Notes: generated from the sequence alone by a model not told the origin. Counted from the first letter of the stretch, positions 1 through 8,271 are shown. The stretch: 64,000 nt of DNA from Paenibacillus silagei (GCF_017874735.1 NZ_JAGGLV010000001.1:682001-746000); one strand, 5' to 3'. A program made the numbers and translations.

Positions 1-118
1 GGGATAGCGCGGGTTTTCCTTCCAATTTACGCTGCGTTTTTCCCCAAATAGGGCTTTCTTGCAAAACTGCGGGCCTCAGACGTTATTCAAGGCTCCACTT
101 GGTTCAACATTTTTGTAT

Positions 119-1420
119 TTAAACCTGACGGGAAGGCCCTCCCCCGCCGTTATTCCTTAATAGATACACCAGCTTCCGATAATACATGGACGATTCCTTA
201 TAGCGGCGGCCTTCCTCACACACGACCGCCAACGCTTCATACAGCTGCTCAAGACGCATTGAATGCTGGTTGGATTCGAAATAAGGCAAGCATTCCAGCG
301 CGCGGTTCTGAAATCTCTCCATGTCCCCTTGGGACAGCGCCAGCTGGCTCTCATAGAAAGCCAACGCCATCTCTTGATCCGTATTGGTTCCGGATATTCG
401 CAACCGCTCAATCCCTTGCAGGAGCAATCCCCAATTTTTCTGGGCAAAAGCGGCCTCACACCGATAAATGGTCGTAACCGGCTCAAGCTTCTTCCGGGTT
501 CCCTCCGGCTCATTGGCGATCATCGCCTCGAAACGGGCGATTTCGTCCAACGCTTTATCCAGTTCTCCAGTCATCGTCAGCATAACAATCCGGTTGTTCA
601 TAATCGTCGTGACCACATCGCCCGGCTGCTGCAAATAAACGAGATTGGCTTCGGCCATCGAAAGCGAATGCAACGCTTCCTGCACAAGGCCCACCGCGAA
701 ACAATAGCCGCTGTATGCTACATACAGGCCGGATAGACGGTGAAACAGCCGATCATCGACGACTTGCCGCATGGTCTGCTCGAATACCTGTTTCGCCTGC
801 TCGAACTGCTTCAGCAGGATGCATGCTTCCATCCTGATATTTTGCGCCATCAACCATACTTCCGTCCCCGGTTCCACAAGCCCGCTTAAGCGGTTCACAT
901 CATTCAGCACATCGTAGTAACGGCTTTTGGAGCGGAAATACTGGATTTTGTACAGCAGAAGCGCTTTTTTTAAGGGTACCGGCAGATCAACTTCGTCGGG
1001 CCTTCCGTACTTCTCCAAATAATGATTCAAGTAGGACTGATGCAAGTAGTCGTAAGCGGTCAGATCGTTGATTTGCTGATAGTATACGGCTTTCATAAGG
1101 GCAGTCGTCAACTCTACGACGAGCGCATCATCCCGATCGTCCAGAGCATCCACGTAGCTATCGGATACCGCCCCCCCGGACATCGTCTGGAAAATGTGCT
1201 CCGCCCGCTGCAGTGCCTGCTCATCGGCAGTTGCTGCGGCAGTCAAATAGGTGACGTGGACGCCGAGACGCCCTGCGATATGCTCCGACAAATCGTCCGC
1301 CAACGGGTACCTGCCTGCCAAAATGTTGGCAAAATGGGCCTGCGTAACGAGTCCCTCCACGAGGTCTTTCCTCGATATTTGCTTCTTCTTGCACAGAAGC
1401 TCGATGCGTTCCTTGAGCAT
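119..1420 (-). CDS. XRE-type HTH regulator with TPR-like helical domain
   Basis: Cytoplasmic transcription regulator of 433 residues. Residues about 8-60 form a Cro/C1-type helix-turn-helix. The remaining ~370 residues are a long run of amphipathic helices rich in Tyr, Leu and Ala, as in the TPR domains of Rgg/NprR/PlcR-type regulators that bind short peptides. The ATG at 1420 follows AGAGGAG at a normal distance and is taken as the start. I looked for a small propeptide gene just downstream on the same strand and saw no convincing one, so peptide sensing is only a family-based possibility. It is transcribed alone, away from csaA. Confidence is high for HTH plus helical repeats and low for the ligand. 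Confidence 0.8.
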   Translation of the reverse strand: MLKERIELLCKKKQISRKDLVEGLVTQAHFANILAGRYPLADDLSEHIAGRLGVHVTYLTAAATADEQALQRAEHIFQTMSGGAVSDSYVDALDDRDDALVVELTTALMKAVYYQQINDLTAYDYLHQSYLNHYLEKYGRPDEVDLPVPLKKALLLYKIQYFRSKSRYYDVLNDVNRLSGLVEPGTEVWLMAQNIRMEACILLKQFEQAKQVFEQTMRQVVDDRLFHRLSGLYVAYSGYCFAVGLVQEALHSLSMAEANLVYLQQPGDVVTTIMNNRIVMLTMTGELDKALDEIARFEAMIANEPEGTRKKLEPVTTIYRCEAAFAQKNWGLLLQGIERLRISGTNTDQEMALAFYESQLALSQGDMERFQNRALECLPYFESNQHSMRLEQLYEALAVVCEEGRRYKESSMYYRKLVYLLRNNGGGGPSRQV

Positions 1421-1523
1421 AAGATTCTCCTCTGCCCTTTCTTCAGTTATTCATATAAGCAAGTATACTATAACTTTTTAGGGATCAACATTTTAAGGCT
1501 GAGTCGCTCTTAGAGTCTTATTT

Positions 1524-1856
1524 TCACGCAATAGAAGTACCATTAGGTATTTCAATATCCGGCTTTAATAGAATAACATCTCCTTTTTCCGGGACTCCTC
1601 CCAACACTAATACTTCCGATTTGAATCCCGCAATGCGCCGGGGAGGGAAATTGACGATTCCTATAATTTGCTTTCCTACAATTTCATCAACTCTGTAACG
1701 CTTAGTTATTTGTGCACTTGAGGATTTCATCCCGATTTCCGGTCCAAAATCAATCTTAAGCTTGATCGCAGGGATCTTTGCTTCTTCAAAAAACTCCGCT
1801 TCCTTAATCGTTCCGACACGAATATCCAGTGCTGCGAAATCATCGATCGTTGCCAA
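1524..1856 (-). CDS. csaA: CsaA-type tRNA-binding domain chaperone
   Basis: Small cytosolic protein of 110 residues, the usual length of Bacillus CsaA. It consists of one EMAP/tRNA-binding OB-fold: an N-terminal DIRVGTI motif, a KSS(S)AQIT segment and an IVNFPPRRIAGF-S-VLVLG segment, all hallmarks of the family. CsaA is reported as a chaperone linked to protein export and has tRNA-binding-like structure. A longer in-frame reading to 1934 exists, but the TTG at 1854-1856 is preceded by GAGGAGG with a 7-base gap and yields the canonical N terminus, so it is chosen. It lies just downstream of the monooxygenase gene on the same strand with a 31-base gap, so cotranscription is possible. Confidence 0.9.
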   Translation of the reverse strand: MATIDDFAALDIRVGTIKEAEFFEEAKIPAIKLKIDFGPEIGMKSSSAQITKRYRVDEIVGKQIIGIVNFPPRRIAGFKSEVLVLGGVPEKGDVILLKPDIEIPNGTSIA

Positions 1857-1887
1857 CGTTGTGCCTCCTCTACTAAATTTTTTTGTT

Positions 1888-2211
1888 TTACTGCGCTGGA
1901 CGGAATGGCTGCAGGAGCCGAATCCCTTCCTCAATGGATCCCTCCATCATGTCCAAGAGCTGGGGCACCAGCTCCTGCATCCGGGGGGCGCTCAGGTGCC
2001 GGTCGAGGGCATCCCGGTTCTCCCAGCGCTCGTAGATGATGAATGTGCCCGGCTGGCCTTCTACCTCATAAGCCTCGTAGTCAATGTTACCCGGGTCGTT
2101 GCGCGACGGGGTGACAGCAGCAGTCATAAATGCCTTCATCTCGGCTTCTCTTCCTGCCTTAGCTCTCGCCTCCCAGAGTACAGTAACGTAACGGTTCTTT
2201 GTATCGTTCAT
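1888..2211 (-). CDS. Antibiotic biosynthesis monooxygenase (ABM) family protein
   Basis: 107-residue cytosolic protein of the dimeric alpha/beta-barrel ABM fold (YgiN-like quinol monooxygenases and relatives). The sequence shows the typical start VTVLWEARAKAG, a central NIDYEAYEVEGQPGTFIIYERWENRDALDRHLSAP block and a C-terminal amphipathic helix. These enzymes oxidise quinols or polyketide-like substrates without cofactors; the substrate here cannot be deduced. The ATG at 2211 has AGGAGG 7 bases upstream, so it is preferred over a start 8 codons further up. It sits between csaA and an SDR oxidoreductase on the same strand, suggesting a small redox or detoxification set. A second ABM gene is at 8521-8835. 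Confidence 0.85.
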   Translation of the reverse strand: MNDTKNRYVTVLWEARAKAGREAEMKAFMTAAVTPSRNDPGNIDYEAYEVEGQPGTFIIYERWENRDALDRHLSAPRMQELVPQLLDMMEGSIEEGIRLLQPFRPAQ

Positions 2212-2311
2212 GCTAATTCCTCCTAATTTATTCACCCAAAGCTTTTGTTATCGAATTCGGATACTGTGTAATGGAGTCCATAAGGATAACAGTATCTTCG
2301 TGAAACGCCCG

Positions 2312-3163
2312 TTACTGCAGCTTCATCTGGCTGCGGAGCATCCGGTCGAGGACTTTGTCCGGGAGAATACGGACCAGCCGGGTCAGCAGTGCCGAATCAC
2401 GGCCAGCCGTATAGCGGGTGCGTGGCTTTCTTGCGTGGATTGCGCGTGAAATCACTGCTGCCACCTTCTCAGGGCGGATACCGTCCTTTGCCCATGTTTC
2501 AGCCTGAGCCTTCACGGCGTCAAACAGACGATCATGGCGCCGGTGCTGGTCCGGGGTCATCAACCTGGACAACCGCTCCGCTGTTGTAATTCCTTGCTCC
2601 GACAGGCCAGTGCTGACCCCCCCCGGAGTAATCATGATAACCTTGATTCCAAACGAGGACATCTCCCTGCGAAGGCTGTCATTGATCGCTTCCATCGCAT
2701 ACTTCGCAGCCGAGTATATTCCGAATCCAGGCATGGAGACCTTGCCGCCAACGGAGCCGATATTGACCACGCGTCCGCCGCTGTTCAATAAGGCCGGGGT
2801 GAGCGCCTGAATAACTGCGACCTGTCCGATCACGCTGACTTCAATCTGACGGCGCAATTCATCAAGCGGAACCATCTCGAGAGGCGCATTAACAGCGATA
2901 CCGGCATTGTTAACTACTGCACGCAAAGGGCGGCCAAACGGATCTTGCTCCACCCGTTCGGCCAGCGTCTTAAGTGTGCCGACATTGGTAACATCGACGA
3001 TCACCGGCTCGATATTATTGCGTTTGATTTTGTCGGCGTCTTCCTGACGGCGAACACCCGCCAATACGTGAAATCCTTCAGTGGCGAGCTGCTCTGCGGT
3101 AGCCCTCCCGATGCCGCTGGACGTACCTGTGACGACGACCAGTTCTTGAGTATTAAGTGACAT
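2312..3163 (-). CDS. Short-chain dehydrogenase/reductase (SDR)
   Basis: Classical NAD(P)-dependent SDR of 283 residues. The nucleotide-binding motif TGTSSGIG lies near residue 11, the NNAG motif near 90, and the catalytic Ser plus YSAAK near 140-160, followed by PGGVSTGL. The substrate is unknown. The ATG at 3163 has GGAGGGG at good distance; the longer frame to 3208 lacks such a site. Upstream are three copies of a 15-bp palindrome that also occurs in front of the tetR gene at 3406-3999, so this SDR is the likely target of that repressor. The long C-terminal tail contains an Arg-rich basic segment, common in SDRs that touch membranes or lipids. Confidence 0.88.
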   Translation of the reverse strand: MSLNTQELVVVTGTSSGIGRATAEQLATEGFHVLAGVRRQEDADKIKRNNIEPVIVDVTNVGTLKTLAERVEQDPFGRPLRAVVNNAGIAVNAPLEMVPLDELRRQIEVSVIGQVAVIQALTPALLNSGGRVVNIGSVGGKVSMPGFGIYSAAKYAMEAINDSLRREMSSFGIKVIMITPGGVSTGLSEQGITTAERLSRLMTPDQHRRHDRLFDAVKAQAETWAKDGIRPEKVAAVISRAIHARKPRTRYTAGRDSALLTRLVRILPDKVLDRMLRSQMKLQ

Positions 3164-3200
3164 CGTACCCCTCCTGAGTTTGATAAGATATGGATCGCTG

Positions 3201-3262
3201 TATAGCACCGCTATACGAATATTATAGCGCCGCTATACAAAGTTGTCTATAGCGGTGCTATA
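3201..3262. promoter_or_regulatory. Three TetR operator palindromes upstream of the SDR gene
   Basis: Three near-identical 15-bp dyads: TATAGCACCGCTATA at 3201-3215, TATAGCGCCGCTATA at 3223-3237 and TATAGCGGTGCTATA at 3248-3262. Spacing is 22 and 25 bases start to start. A fourth copy lies in front of the tetR gene at 4008-4022. Placement upstream of the SDR start (3163) fits repression of the SDR promoter. Operator identity is inferred from position and repetition. Confidence 0.8.
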
Positions 3263-3358
3263 TATTTTTTCGAAGTGTTATCCTTGGGCCTGGACATTGG
3301 TTTGGCGGGCATTGCATGATGCACTCGACGCACACGAAATACCCTGGCAAAACATAAA

Positions 3359-3404
3359 AAAGATCGCCCTCCTCCTGAAGGTCCAGGTTGGATAGGCGAT
3401 CTTT
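3359..3404 (-). terminator. Terminator of the tetR gene
   Basis: Perfect 10-bp stem AAAGATCGCC (3359-3368) with GGCGATCTTT (3395-3404), followed on the minus strand by a T run (3356-3361). It begins two bases after the tetR stop codon. The 26-base loop is long for an intrinsic terminator. Confidence 0.6.
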
Positions 3405-3405
3405 C

Positions 3406-3999
3406 TTATATATCTTCTACATTAGGGCTTTGCCTGAAATCTCCAGGCTCTGTCAAAATGATCTGCATTACGCTTTCCCGAATAAGATCAATAACGTCGG
3501 GTTGGGGCGGGGGTGACTTACGAAACTGGGCCGTCACATACAGCCAAGCGGCCGTATTGGCGGAAGCCCAGACCAGATCTGCGGCTGCTTGAGCGGACAC
3601 AGCCAGTTTGCCCTCGGCGGCGACTCTCTGAACATTTTGCACTAGGGCTTGGTGCGATTGATCTGCCGCCTCGATATGGGCGCCCTCGAGCAACCGCCCC
3701 ATCATCGCCGCATAAATCCGGGGACGGGCAGCCGCGAAGCGGACATAGTCATCCCATCCTTGACGAAGAGCCATCTCTGAAATGGTGGACTCCACTGCGG
3801 TAATCTTACTTTCAAATAATTGTTTGAATGCTTCCACTATAGCTGCACTCAGGAGTCCATCGGCACTGCCGAAATGGTGGTAGAGTGTAGGAGCCGTAAC
3901 CTGCGCGATCGCAGTTACAGCCCGCGTCGAAAATTGGGCTCCGCCCTCCTCCTCAAGTACCTTAAGAGCAGCCGCCAATATTTTGTCATATGTGTTCAT
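3406..3999 (-). CDS. TetR family repressor, probably autoregulated
   Basis: 197-residue TetR regulator. The N-terminal HTH (residues about 8-50) contains the family pattern STRAVTAIAQVTAPTLYHHFGSADGLL. The rest is the helical ligand-binding and dimerisation domain ending in a short tail. Its ATG at 3999 lies only 8 bases from a 15-bp palindrome (4008-4022) that is repeated three times ahead of the SDR at 2312-3163, so it most likely represses both itself and the SDR. No strong ribosome binding site is seen; the operator occupies the place where one would be. The inducer is unknown. The 15-bp operator is short and repeated, which fits one dimer per palindrome. Confidence 0.88.
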   Translation of the reverse strand: MNTYDKILAAALKVLEEEGGAQFSTRAVTAIAQVTAPTLYHHFGSADGLLSAAIVEAFKQLFESKITAVESTISEMALRQGWDDYVRFAAARPRIYAAMMGRLLEGAHIEAADQSHQALVQNVQRVAAEGKLAVSAQAAADLVWASANTAAWLYVTAQFRKSPPPQPDVIDLIRESVMQIILTEPGDFRQSPNVEDI

Positions 4000-4007
4000 A
4001 CGCCTAT

Positions 4008-4022
4008 TATAGCAGCGCTATA
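4008..4022. promoter_or_regulatory. TetR operator at its own gene
   Basis: TATAGCAGCGCTATA, same pattern TATAGCNNNGCTATA as the three sites at 3201-3262. It lies 8 bases upstream of the tetR ATG, so binding would directly block transcription or initiation of tetR. Confidence 0.75.
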
Positions 4023-4262
4023 CTCGTATGTCCATGATGAACGCTTATCCGCTCCCGCTGAGATAGCGATAATGCCCCCAACCTATCATTGCCCCCATCT
4101 TGTCCGTTATTACTATAATGCGGGAGTTGGGGATGGATTCCAACACATGTACAAGTGCATCCGCAAGTGAGAATTGGCGGTTAAAATCTTTTCGGTTGAA
4201 TGCTTATTAAGCGCGGAGGTTGTATTCGCCCAATAAAACGTTATATATCTAATGAATATATA
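4023..4262. other. Intergenic stretch without recognised gene
   Basis: Between the tetR operator and the padR promoter. A plus-strand open frame crosses the first 150 bases (ending near 4170) but has no start, no ribosome binding site and no recognisable domain. I see no RNA gene here. Confidence 0.4.
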
Positions 4263-4292
4263 TTGACTTGATATATATCAAGATGATATATT
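4263..4292 (+). promoter_or_regulatory. Promoter with palindromic operator ahead of padR
   Basis: A -35 box TTGACT (4263-4268) and a -10 box TATATT (4287-4292) with an 18-base spacer. The spacer begins with the perfect 12-bp palindrome TGATATATATCA (4269-4280). A repressor-binding dyad between the promoter boxes just before padR suggests autoregulation by PadR; this is inference. Confidence 0.55.
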
Positions 4293-4332
4293 GTGATATA
4301 CAAATTTCCCCAACCTATAAGGAGGCCGAATT

Positions 4333-4857
4333 TTGAACAGTCAGGATGTTATTTTAGGCATACTTATGAAAGAAGCGTCGACTGGGTATCAAATAAAACA
4401 GTCATTAGAAAATGTATTCTCTAATTTCTATAGTTCCAGTTATGGAACGATCTATCCCACTCTTGCCCGAATGGAAAAGGATGGGTTAATCACTAAGGAA
4501 AATGTGCTCCAGGACGGTAAGCCTAATAAGAATCTTCTAACTATAACGCCTAAAGGCAGAGAATGTTTTAACGCCTATTTACTAGGCCCGCTAGAAGGAG
4601 ACAGCATCAGGAAATCCGATTTTATGATGAGGCTTTATTTTGGTGAATTCGTTGGATATGACAAAGTGATTGCTTGGTTGAAGCAAGCTCAAGAGGAATC
4701 TCACACAAAATTAGATCAATTACTTGAGCAATATTCGCTTTATAAAGATGAAATGCATCCAGCACAGATCATCTGCATCCAAATTGGGATAGAAGAATAT
4801 AAAGCTAAACTTGCAACCATTGCCGAGGGATTGGTAAGCCTGGAAAAGTTAGTGTAA
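4333..4857 (+). CDS. PadR family transcriptional regulator
   Basis: 174-residue PadR repressor. The N-terminal winged helix (residues 1-80) shows DVILGILMKEASTGYQIKQ, SSYGTIYPTLARMEKDGLIT and a wing ending LLTITPKGRECF. A C-terminal helical dimerisation domain of about 90 residues follows, making it a full-length PadR with the Vir_act-like C-terminal domain. Translation starts at TTG 4333, seven bases after GGAGG. It is followed after 26 bases by an SDR gene on the same strand; PadR and its target enzyme are commonly cotranscribed. The dyad in its promoter spacer supports self-repression. The inducer is unknown, often a phenolic or cationic drug in this family. Confidence 0.9.
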   Translation: MNSQDVILGILMKEASTGYQIKQSLENVFSNFYSSSYGTIYPTLARMEKDGLITKENVLQDGKPNKNLLTITPKGRECFNAYLLGPLEGDSIRKSDFMMRLYFGEFVGYDKVIAWLKQAQEESHTKLDQLLEQYSLYKDEMHPAQIICIQIGIEEYKAKLATIAEGLVSLEKLV

Positions 4858-4883
4858 GAGCAGAATTTATAGGAGGAATGGTT

Positions 4884-5702
4884 ATGAATACAATTTTTAT
4901 CACGGGTGCTTCATCAGGCATTGGGAGAGCAACAGCAAAGCATTTTGCTGAAAGAGGATGGAACGTAGTAGCCACGATGCGTTCACCTGAACAAGAAACT
5001 GAGTTTATTACACTGGATAATGTGTTGGTGCTAAGGCTTGATGTTGAACAAGAAGGTACTATTCAAACTGCGTTAGCGGAAGCGATTGAGCGGTTCGGTA
5101 CTATTGATGTTCTTCTCAATAATGCCGGATATGGAACAATGGGTCTAATAGAAGCCGCTACGGATGAACAGATTAGAAGACAGTTTGAAGTGAATGTTTT
5201 CGGTCTGATCCGTATGACTAAAGCCATGCTGCCACATTTCCGGTCTAATCAAAAAGGGATGCTGATCAACATCTCTTCTATGGGAGGAAAAGTTACCTTT
5301 CCTACGATGTCTCTGTATCATTCGTCCAAGTTTGCAGTGGAGGGTTTTTCTGAGTCCGTATCTTATGAATTAGCATCACAAAATATCAAAGTAAAGTTGA
5401 TTGAACCCGGTGCTATTCATACGGACTTTGGTGGAAGATCGATGGAATTCTTTTTTGATGATGCGTTAACAGACTACAAGCTATTTACTGCTGCGTTTCG
5501 GGCTAAATTGGGTGATATGGAAAAACAACCGGCCTACGCCTCGCCTCCAGAAATGGTTGCCGAAACCATATACCAAGCGGCCACAGACGGCACAAGTCAA
5601 TTCCGGTACATCGTCGGAGATGATGCAAAGATGCTCATTCAGATGAAAGAAAATACGGATGAAGAAGAGTATTTAACTAATATCGCCCAGCATTTTTCTT
5701 GA
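4884..5702 (+). CDS. Short-chain dehydrogenase/reductase, PadR-linked
   Basis: 272-residue classical SDR: TGASSGIG cofactor motif at residues about 7-14, NNAG near 85, catalytic Ser and the YHSSK motif near 155, PGAIHTDF after it. An internal ATG at 4878 is only one base from GGAGG; the ATG at 4884 has a seven-base gap and is chosen. It is the second gene of the padR operon, so its expression is probably induced when PadR releases. The sequence differs clearly from the SDR at 2312-3163, so this is not a local duplication. The substrate is unknown; NADPH preference cannot be decided from sequence alone. Confidence 0.88.
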   Translation: MNTIFITGASSGIGRATAKHFAERGWNVVATMRSPEQETEFITLDNVLVLRLDVEQEGTIQTALAEAIERFGTIDVLLNNAGYGTMGLIEAATDEQIRRQFEVNVFGLIRMTKAMLPHFRSNQKGMLINISSMGGKVTFPTMSLYHSSKFAVEGFSESVSYELASQNIKVKLIEPGAIHTDFGGRSMEFFFDDALTDYKLFTAAFRAKLGDMEKQPAYASPPEMVAETIYQAATDGTSQFRYIVGDDAKMLIQMKENTDEEEYLTNIAQHFS

Positions 5703-5787
5703 AAAGAGAATAAGTGCCTGATTTTCGGCTATGGACGTGGTTAGCAAGAGGTATACTATACTCATCCTAAAACATGCAGGTGTAATT

Positions 5788-6858
5788 ATGATTCAAAATG
5801 AGGAACGCAAATTAGAGTATTATAAAGCCCTTATCGAGAAAAAATCTGACTATGAAGGCGTCTTCTATGTGGGGGTCACCTCCACCGGCGTATTTTGCCG
5901 GCCTACTTGTCCAGCCAGGAAACCAAAGTACGATAACTGCGAGTTCTACGAGACAGCACAGCAGGCACTTCTAGCTTCCTTCCGCCCATGCCAGCGCTGT
6001 CGGCCCTTGTCCCATCCGAATCAAGTCTCCGATATCGTCCGGCTACTTGTCGAGGCCGTTGAGCAAAACCCGGAGAAGCGGTGGAAGGGACAAGACTTCA
6101 AGGCACTATCCATTGATGAATCGACCGCCCGCCGTCAATTTAAAAAGCGCTTTGGCATGACATTCGTTGAATATGCCAGGTCCCGTCGAATGGGATTGGC
6201 TTTGAAGAGCATCCGATCGGGGGGAAAGCTAATTGATACACAATTAGCTTCTGGCTATGATTCCAGCAGCGGATTCCGGGACGCCTTCTCCCGCATTATG
6301 GGCGCAACGCCTACGCGGTTAGATGATAGCCTTATTCTTAGAGCATCGTGGCTGGACACGCAACTCGGCCCTATGATGGCAATAGCGGACGACAATGAGC
6401 TATATCTCCTGGAATTCGTAGATCGCCGGGGTTTAGAACGCGAGGTCGAACGGTTAAGGACAAGACTACAAGCGGCAATTATACCTGGGGAGACCACCCC
6501 TATTCAGTCAATTGAGAATGAACTGAGTCAGTTTTTTGAAGGAACGTTAACCGAATTTAAGACGCCTCTCCATCTAATGGGATCTCCATTTCAGAAGAGC
6601 GTGTGGGAACAGTTAATGAAGATTCCACCGGGCGAAACCCGCTCTTACGCTGATATCGCACTGGCGCTTGGCAAGCCCACCGCATATCGTGCGGTAGCAC
6701 AAGCGAATGGGGCCAATCAACTGGCGATCGTCATTCCCTGTCATCGTGTAATTAACGTCAGTGGTGAACTGGGCGGGTATGGCGGCGGAGTCGCACGCAA
6801 AGAATGGCTGCTAAATCATGAGAAAATTGGGGGTCAAAAAAATGAAAAATCAACTTGA
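5788..6858 (+). CDS. ada: Bifunctional Ada: methylphosphotriester repair, AraC activator and O6-methylguanine-DNA methyltransferase
   Basis: 356 residues with the full E. coli-type Ada layout, which many Bacilli split into AdaA and AdaB. Residues 1-85 are the Ada zinc domain with Cys37, Cys41, Cys68 and Cys71 (Cys37 is the expected methyl acceptor). An AraC-type HTH covers about 95-180 (STARRQFKKRFGMTFVEYARSRRMGLALKSI). The C-terminal methyltransferase has the active-site motif PCHRV with acceptor Cys318. The enzyme removes methyl groups from phosphate backbone and guanine irreversibly and activates its own regulon when methylated. The ATG at 5788 gives the standard N terminus; its ribosome binding site is weak. 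Its 3' end overlaps the next gene by 17 bases. Confidence 0.93.
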   Translation: MIQNEERKLEYYKALIEKKSDYEGVFYVGVTSTGVFCRPTCPARKPKYDNCEFYETAQQALLASFRPCQRCRPLSHPNQVSDIVRLLVEAVEQNPEKRWKGQDFKALSIDESTARRQFKKRFGMTFVEYARSRRMGLALKSIRSGGKLIDTQLASGYDSSSGFRDAFSRIMGATPTRLDDSLILRASWLDTQLGPMMAIADDNELYLLEFVDRRGLEREVERLRTRLQAAIIPGETTPIQSIENELSQFFEGTLTEFKTPLHLMGSPFQKSVWEQLMKIPPGETRSYADIALALGKPTAYRAVAQANGANQLAIVIPCHRVINVSGELGGYGGGVARKEWLLNHEKIGGQKNEKST

Positions 6859-7621
6859 ACAGGCACAGAAGTTACACGATCTGCACAGAAGCGGCAATCC
6901 GCTAGTCCTTGTCAATGCCTGGGACGCAGGAAGCGCGCAAATTATTCAAGGAGCAGGGGGCCAAGTCATTGCCACCGGCAGCTGGTCTGTAGCTGCTGCA
7001 CATGGATACGAGGATGGAGAGAAGCTTCCTTTCGACCTCGTTCTATCCAATCTTCAGCGGATAAGCAATAGCGTAGATCTGCCCATTACAATTGATATAG
7101 AAGGCGGTTATGGATCTTCTCCCGAAATGATCAAGAACAATGTGCTAAAGATCATCGGGTGTGGAGCCGTAGGAGTCAATCTTGAAGATCAAAAGATCCA
7201 TGAGCCGGGATTATACGCCATAGATGAGCAAGCCTTGCGTATCGCAGCTGTGCGGGAAGCCGCTGAGCATACTTCGATTCCCCTTTTTATTAATGCTCGA
7301 ACTGATGTCTTCTTAGAGACACCAACAGATGAGCATGACGAGGCTCACTTGGATGCTGTCCTTCAAAGGGTACATGCCTATACAGAGGCCGGAGCTCACG
7401 GAATTTTTGTGCCGGGTTTGTGTAACGAGAGGCTGATCGAGAAATTATGCCAGCAGTCTTCAATCCCTGTTAATGTTATGATTTCCTCGGACTCACCCCC
7501 ACTCCAGAAGCTGGCATTATTAGGCGTCGCTCGCATCAGCTACGGCCCGCATCCGTACTTGATCTTGATGGATGCATTAAAACAAGCTGCTGTAAGAGCC
7601 CTAGCATTACAGGAATTGTGA
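6842..7621 (+). CDS. Isocitrate lyase / PEP mutase superfamily protein
   Basis: 259-residue TIM-barrel protein of the PEP mutase/isocitrate lyase superfamily. Visible family signatures are VLVNAWDAGSAQ at the N terminus, DIEGGYG near residue 85 and VNLEDQ near 115, where the acidic residues bind Mg2+, plus INARTDVF near 155. The true isocitrate lyase KKCGH signature is absent, so it is more likely a carboxyphosphonoenolpyruvate/oxaloacetate-type lyase of unknown substrate. The ATG at 6842 follows GGGGGT and starts inside the end of ada, so translation is probably coupled. The ada-lyase pair could form a methylation-induced operon; the biochemical link is not obvious. Confidence 0.85.
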   Translation: MKNQLEQAQKLHDLHRSGNPLVLVNAWDAGSAQIIQGAGGQVIATGSWSVAAAHGYEDGEKLPFDLVLSNLQRISNSVDLPITIDIEGGYGSSPEMIKNNVLKIIGCGAVGVNLEDQKIHEPGLYAIDEQALRIAAVREAAEHTSIPLFINARTDVFLETPTDEHDEAHLDAVLQRVHAYTEAGAHGIFVPGLCNERLIEKLCQQSSIPVNVMISSDSPPLQKLALLGVARISYGPHPYLILMDALKQAAVRALALQEL

Positions 7622-7763
7622 ATGAGGCAGGACTAATTAATCTGGTACCCTTTCCATACACTTTTATAAATTGGAACTCCTATGTTGTCTATGAAATCCC
7701 CAGCCCTAGCTGGTAGCCCGTGCCCATGGGTATGATTTTGGCGCTAATGTGAATGTAGGAACC

Positions 7764-7935
7764 TCACCGATTCTGTACTCCCCACTCGCACAGCTGCTCC
7801 AACACAGGTAGCAGGGTCTGCCCTTTCGGTGTCAGCGAATACTCCACTTTGGGCGGAATCTGCGGATACTCCACGCGCTTCACCAGCCCATCAGCCTCCA
7901 ATTCCTTAAGGTACCTTGTCGACAACACGCTGTAT
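7764..7935 (-). pseudogene. 3' remnant of an HxlR/MarR-like regulator
   Basis: About 56 codons read as the C-terminal half of an HxlR winged helix: VLSTRYLKELEADGLVKR followed by the wing PPKVEYSLTPKGQTLLPVLEQLCEWG. The N-terminal Cys-containing region and recognition-helix start, usually another 45-50 residues, are missing. At 7918-7935 the frame runs into sequence that on the other strand is the start of a RidA-like coding region. The join replaces the 5' halves of two genes that were probably divergent. No start codon with a ribosome binding site is seen, so I treat it as a remnant. Confidence 0.75.
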
Positions 7936-8238
7936 ATCTCGGGACAGTTCTCCCATGATGCGGAGGGCAACTTCGTCGGAGCAGGCGATATTCAGGCACA
8001 GATGACGCAGACGCTGAAGAATTTGGATACCGTGCTACAAGAGTTCGGAGCGACAAAGGATAATCTGGCTTACGTGGAGCTGTATCTGACGAATGCGCAG
8101 GAGCACGGGGAAACCGCGATCGAACTGTTCAAAAAGTATGTCGGAGAGCATCGGCCCGCGGGGAGCATGATCGGGGTGACTTACCTGGCATTTCCAGAAC
8201 AGTGGGTAGAGGTTCGGGCTGTGGCGCATGTAGGTTAA
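7918..8238 (+). pseudogene. 5'-truncated RidA (YjgF/YER057c/UK114) family gene
   Basis: The plus strand encodes a RidA-like protein from VDNTLYISGQ onward: GDIQAQMTQTLKNLDTVLQEFGATKDNLAYVELYLTN, then GSMIGVTYLAFPEQWVEVRAVA to a stop at 8238. RidA proteins deaminate reactive enamine/imine intermediates. The first ~20 residues (normally including the start and a conserved Tyr/Ser-Gln segment) are replaced by the antisense of an HxlR gene. The open frame back to 7849 is an artefact of the junction: it lacks a ribosome binding site and its first residues do not resemble the family. Probably inactive after a deletion that removed the shared promoter region of two divergent genes. Confidence 0.72.
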
Positions 8239-8271
8239 GAAAAAAGAGGGGACCTCCTAACCTTTGATCGC

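Noticed and set aside
1857..1934. N-terminal extension of csaA
   Set aside because: The TTG at 1854-1856 has an ideal ribosome binding site and gives the canonical 110-residue length; the extension overlaps the end of the ABM gene.
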